From Pseudarthrobacter chlorophenolicus (GTDB taxonomy: Bacteria > Actinomycetota > Actinomycetes > Actinomycetales > Micrococcaceae): a stretch of DNA of 60,420 bases. Position 1 is the stretch's first letter; each line of letters starts with the position of its first letter. Under the pieces are notes generated by a model. The model had not been told where the DNA came from and ran no database searches. It saw nothing but the letters and a program-made list of their open reading frames with translations. Below, one piece after another: positions 57,863 to 60,420 of this stretch. The translations under genes and the position numbers were made by a program. The stretch lies in assembly GCF_000962805.1 (NCBI RefSeq), contig NZ_JZTW01000021.1:1-60420 (forward strand), written 5' to 3'.

Positions 57863-60343
57863 ATGAGTACGCGTCCATCCGCGCGACGACGCACCGAACC
57901 TTCGGGCTGTCAGTCCCGCACGGCTCCGCCGAAAGTCTGGCCAATCCTCGCGGCGATTCTCCTGGCGGCCTGTGCCGTGGTGCTGCCCGCTGGCCCGGCG
58001 CGCGCTGCGGACCTCAGCCCGGACGAGGGAAAACCCCTGCTCGGGGCAGTGCTCGAATGGGGTGAGGATTCCGCCGCCGGTTTCGCCGAGCGGCTTGGAG
58101 CATCTCCAGCCGTCTACGGGCACGATGTCGCCCTGCCGTACCGCGCATCGGAGCAGGGCAACCTTCGGGGCTTCCTGGAGCAGGCGTCACTGCAGGGTTC
58201 GCATGCGATGCTCACCGTCAAGCCCAGTGTGCCAATTGACCAGATTGATGACGCTGCGGCGGCTTCCTTTGCGGCGGACGTGCAGCGGCTGACGTCGGGC
58301 TTTGCCGGGCAGGTGCTCATTCGTTTTGCCCCGGACATGAATACCAGCTGGGTGGAGTGGGGCCAGCAGCCCGGCGCCTACCGGAACGCCTTCCGTGCTG
58401 TGTCGGCTGCGTTCAAAAAGTCCGACGGCGGCCCGCTGATGGTGTGGGAGCCGTACCTTGGCAAGGACTATCCCTTCGCCCGCAGCCGGAATGCGCCCGC
58501 TCCGGACAGTGCGGGCTTCGCGTTGCTCGACACCAACGGTGACGGAACCTGGGACGGGGCCGACAGCGCCTACGAACCCTTCTACCCCGGTGATGACGCC
58601 GTGGACTGGGTGGGACTGACCGCCTTCCACGACGATACGGCCGGCGGTGCGCCGGTGAATACGGCACCCCGGGCGGGCGAGCTCCAGGAGATGCTCACAG
58701 CTTCCGGCGGGGAAAACTTCTATCGCGACTATTCCGCCGGGCGTGGCAAACCCTTCATGCTGCAGACCGCTGCGTTCTACAGCCCTTCCTCCGGCGGCGC
58801 CTCCGAGGTGGACGTCAAGGCCGGCTGGTTCGACCAGGTGGTGGGGGCCGCCACGTCCTCCGAATTCCAGAAAACCGCACTGGTGGTGTGGGACGAACGG
58901 ACCAGCACCCGGGACACCGGTGTAGCGAGCATCAGCTGGCTGCTGACCGGCAACTCTGCGGTGGCCGACGCTGCCCGCGCGAGGCTGGCATCCTCACCCA
59001 TGGTGACCGGCCCCGTCACGGAGGTGGGCACCGGCGGCAGTTATGTCCGGGCCAATACCCTGACGGGTGCCGCGGCCTGGTCCGTGGGGGTGGCGCTGCT
59101 GGTCCTGCTCGTGGCGCTGTGGCAGGTTCCGCGCAGAGTCAACGCCGCCACCGCCTGGGGCTACGGCGACCCCTCCAAACGGGATTCCCGGGTGGACCTG
59201 CTCCGTGGCATGGCCATCGTCTTCGTGGTGGTCAACCACCTGGGCATGACATCGCTGTTCCAGCTGCTGACCCAGGAAGCAGTGGGCTTCGTCAGCGGCG
59301 CCGAACTGTTTGTGCTGTTCTCCGGCCTGGTGGTGGGCATGGTCTACGGCCCCCGGGTGCGCGAGGACTTTGGCACCGTGCTGGACCTGACGTCCCGCCG
59401 GGCCGGCAAGCTGTACCTCACGGCGCTGGTGGTCCTGGTCGGTGTCTTCCTGGTTTCGCTGCTTCCCATCTTCCGGACCGAGGCGCTCACCACGTTCGTG
59501 GACCAGGGGACCGGCGGGGCAGGCCACCAGGGTGCCGGCCGTACGTACGACCTGTATGCGGGAATGGAATCCCTCTTCCAGTTCCCCGTGCCGCCGCAGA
59601 TTCTTCCTGCCGTCCTCCTGCTGCAGTTTGGCCCGTGGCAGTTCAACGTGATGGGCCTGTACGTGGTGCTGCTGCTGGTCAGCCCGCTGGTCCTTGCCGC
59701 GCTCAGCCGCGGAAAGGCCGTCTGGGTGCTGGCCGGAACATTGGCGCTCTACGCCGTCGGTTCGATCACGCGCTTCCGGCTGCTGCCATCTCAGTTCGAG
59801 GATTCGTTCCCGCTGCTCGTTTGGCAGGTCCTGTTCGTCATCGGGCTTGTGGCCGGCTACCACCGAAGGACCATCGTGGCGTGGCTGTCTGCGCGAACGT
59901 GGTTGGTAGTGGCCTGCACCGCCGTCGCACTGCTCTTCGCGTTCCTGTCCTGGGGCAACCCCTACCTGGCCAACGGCTTCGACGTCCGCCTGGCCCTGAT
60001 TCCGGACACGACGTACCGGGCCATGTACGACGCCCTCTTTGCCCGTACCTACCTGGCTCCGGGCCGGCTGCTCAACGTGCTGATCCTGGTGGTGGCCGCC
60101 TACGCGCTCCTGACCGCGTACTGGAAACCCATCGAGCGGGTGCTGGGCTGGTTCCTTATCCCACTGGGGCGCGCCACCCTCTACGTGTTCATCATGCACG
60201 TGGTGCTGATCGCCGTGGTGGCCAACATCCCCGCCCTTCAGCAGGAGAACGTGCTGCTCAACACCGCAGCCTACGCCGTGGTGCTGGCCCTCCTGTGGGC
60301 GATGGTTCGGACCAAGTTCCTCTTCAAAATCATTCCCACCTAG
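57863..60343 (+). CDS. Fusion of a GH26-like extracellular domain with an OpgC-type membrane acyltransferase
   Basis: 826 residues. A signal/anchor helix (25-48) is followed by an exported domain (about 55-375) with a GH26 mannanase-like pattern. The usual H-E-M-N of the acid/base loop reads PDMN (157-160, Asp158), and the KP...E nucleophile strand reads KPFMLQTAAF (296-305) without Glu. The domain therefore looks non-catalytic. DTNGDGTWDGAD (223-234) is a dockerin-like calcium loop. After a helix at 403-420 comes an OpgC domain (440-820) of about 10 helices with VDLLRGMAIVFVVVNHLG. OpgC succinylates periplasmic glucans, so acylation of an extracellular glycan is inferred. GGGGGG precedes the ATG. 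Confidence 0.75.
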   Translation: MSTRPSARRRTEPSGCQSRTAPPKVWPILAAILLAACAVVLPAGPARAADLSPDEGKPLLGAVLEWGEDSAAGFAERLGASPAVYGHDVALPYRASEQGNLRGFLEQASLQGSHAMLTVKPSVPIDQIDDAAAASFAADVQRLTSGFAGQVLIRFAPDMNTSWVEWGQQPGAYRNAFRAVSAAFKKSDGGPLMVWEPYLGKDYPFARSRNAPAPDSAGFALLDTNGDGTWDGADSAYEPFYPGDDAVDWVGLTAFHDDTAGGAPVNTAPRAGELQEMLTASGGENFYRDYSAGRGKPFMLQTAAFYSPSSGGASEVDVKAGWFDQVVGAATSSEFQKTALVVWDERTSTRDTGVASISWLLTGNSAVADAARARLASSPMVTGPVTEVGTGGSYVRANTLTGAAAWSVGVALLVLLVALWQVPRRVNAATAWGYGDPSKRDSRVDLLRGMAIVFVVVNHLGMTSLFQLLTQEAVGFVSGAELFVLFSGLVVGMVYGPRVREDFGTVLDLTSRRAGKLYLTALVVLVGVFLVSLLPIFRTEALTTFVDQGTGGAGHQGAGRTYDLYAGMESLFQFPVPPQILPAVLLLQFGPWQFNVMGLYVVLLLVSPLVLAALSRGKAVWVLAGTLALYAVGSITRFRLLPSQFEDSFPLLVWQVLFVIGLVAGYHRRTIVAWLSARTWLVVACTAVALLFAFLSWGNPYLANGFDVRLALIPDTTYRAMYDALFARTYLAPGRLLNVLILVVAAYALLTAYWKPIERVLGWFLIPLGRATLYVFIMHVVLIAVVANIPALQQENVLLNTAAYAVVLALLWAMVRTKFLFKIIPT

Positions 60344-60420
60344 GTGTACTCAGTCAGTAGGTTGTTTGCACCTGCTGGTGGGTGGTTTGCCTCCGAGGCT
60401 GCTGTGGGGCCGGTGGTTGT

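Noticed and set aside
60344..60420. Window end after the OpgC fusion gene
   Set aside because: 77 bp without a recognisable gene, hairpin or promoter; too short to judge.

Overview
The window is high-GC, densely coded DNA from an actinobacterium, most likely a member of the Micrococcaceae (Arthrobacter, Pseudarthrobacter or Paenarthrobacter). The strongest taxonomic clue is a choline oxidase of 546 residues that carries every active-site residue known for the Arthrobacter globiformis enzyme at the same position. Other actinobacterial signs are a bifunctional-type Dcd, a SAM-IV-like riboswitch, DUF4235, an Rv2525c-like DUF1906 protein and a fused MrpAB subunit. I see no insertion sequence, prophage or CRISPR array; the gene content looks chromosomal.

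1-10.4 kb is a choline/glycine betaine catabolic island, all on the minus strand. betB and codA (choline to betaine) come first, then an APC permease, then gbcA and gbcB (betaine demethylation, releasing formaldehyde), then fdhA (formaldehyde oxidation). A TetR/BetI-like gene sits upstream, and a double 16-bp palindrome overlaps the likely betB promoter. 10.5-13.4 kb holds an orphan amino-acid-binding lipoprotein, a DJ-1/PfpI protein and an aldo/keto reductase. 13.5-19 kb, on the plus strand, holds an LLM flavin oxidoreductase, an OtsB-like/GH15 fusion whose phosphatase nucleophile motif is lost, and a DHA2 exporter.

19-28 kb holds a LysR-panD-AEC transporter-solA run on the minus strand and, divergently, an amino-acid permease followed by putA. 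The permease and putA promoters share a 53-nt ungapped element, which suggests that they form one regulon, probably for proline. 28-35 kb holds a small zinc-ribbon protein, a LysR/MFS divergent pair, an M20 amidohydrolase, tRNA-Gly(CCC), an SRPBCC protein and a secreted CAP/FG-GAP protein. 35-46 kb covers nucleotide and ion homeostasis: dcd, a KhtTU-like K+/H+ antiporter, a UMF1-type MFS protein and a complete mrp operon (A/B fused, then C, D, E, F, G), followed by DUF4235.

46-60.4 kb holds a six-hairpin glycosidase with a LacI-type operator, and a thiamine ECF transporter (ykoE-ykoD-ykoC) under a TPP riboswitch whose leader can sequester the ribosome-binding site. It continues with a secreted DUF1906 protein, a divergent and probably leaderless HTH-MurA fusion, YbdK, a metZ-rhodanese-DUF1737 operon under a SAM riboswitch, and an 826-residue fusion of a degenerate GH26-like domain with an OpgC-type membrane acyltransferase.

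The most unusual items are the three domain fusions (pseudo-phosphatase/GH15, HTH/MurA, GH26-like/OpgC), the shared permease/putA element and the compact choline-to-formaldehyde island. All family assignments come from motif reading and memory of the families; no database search was run.
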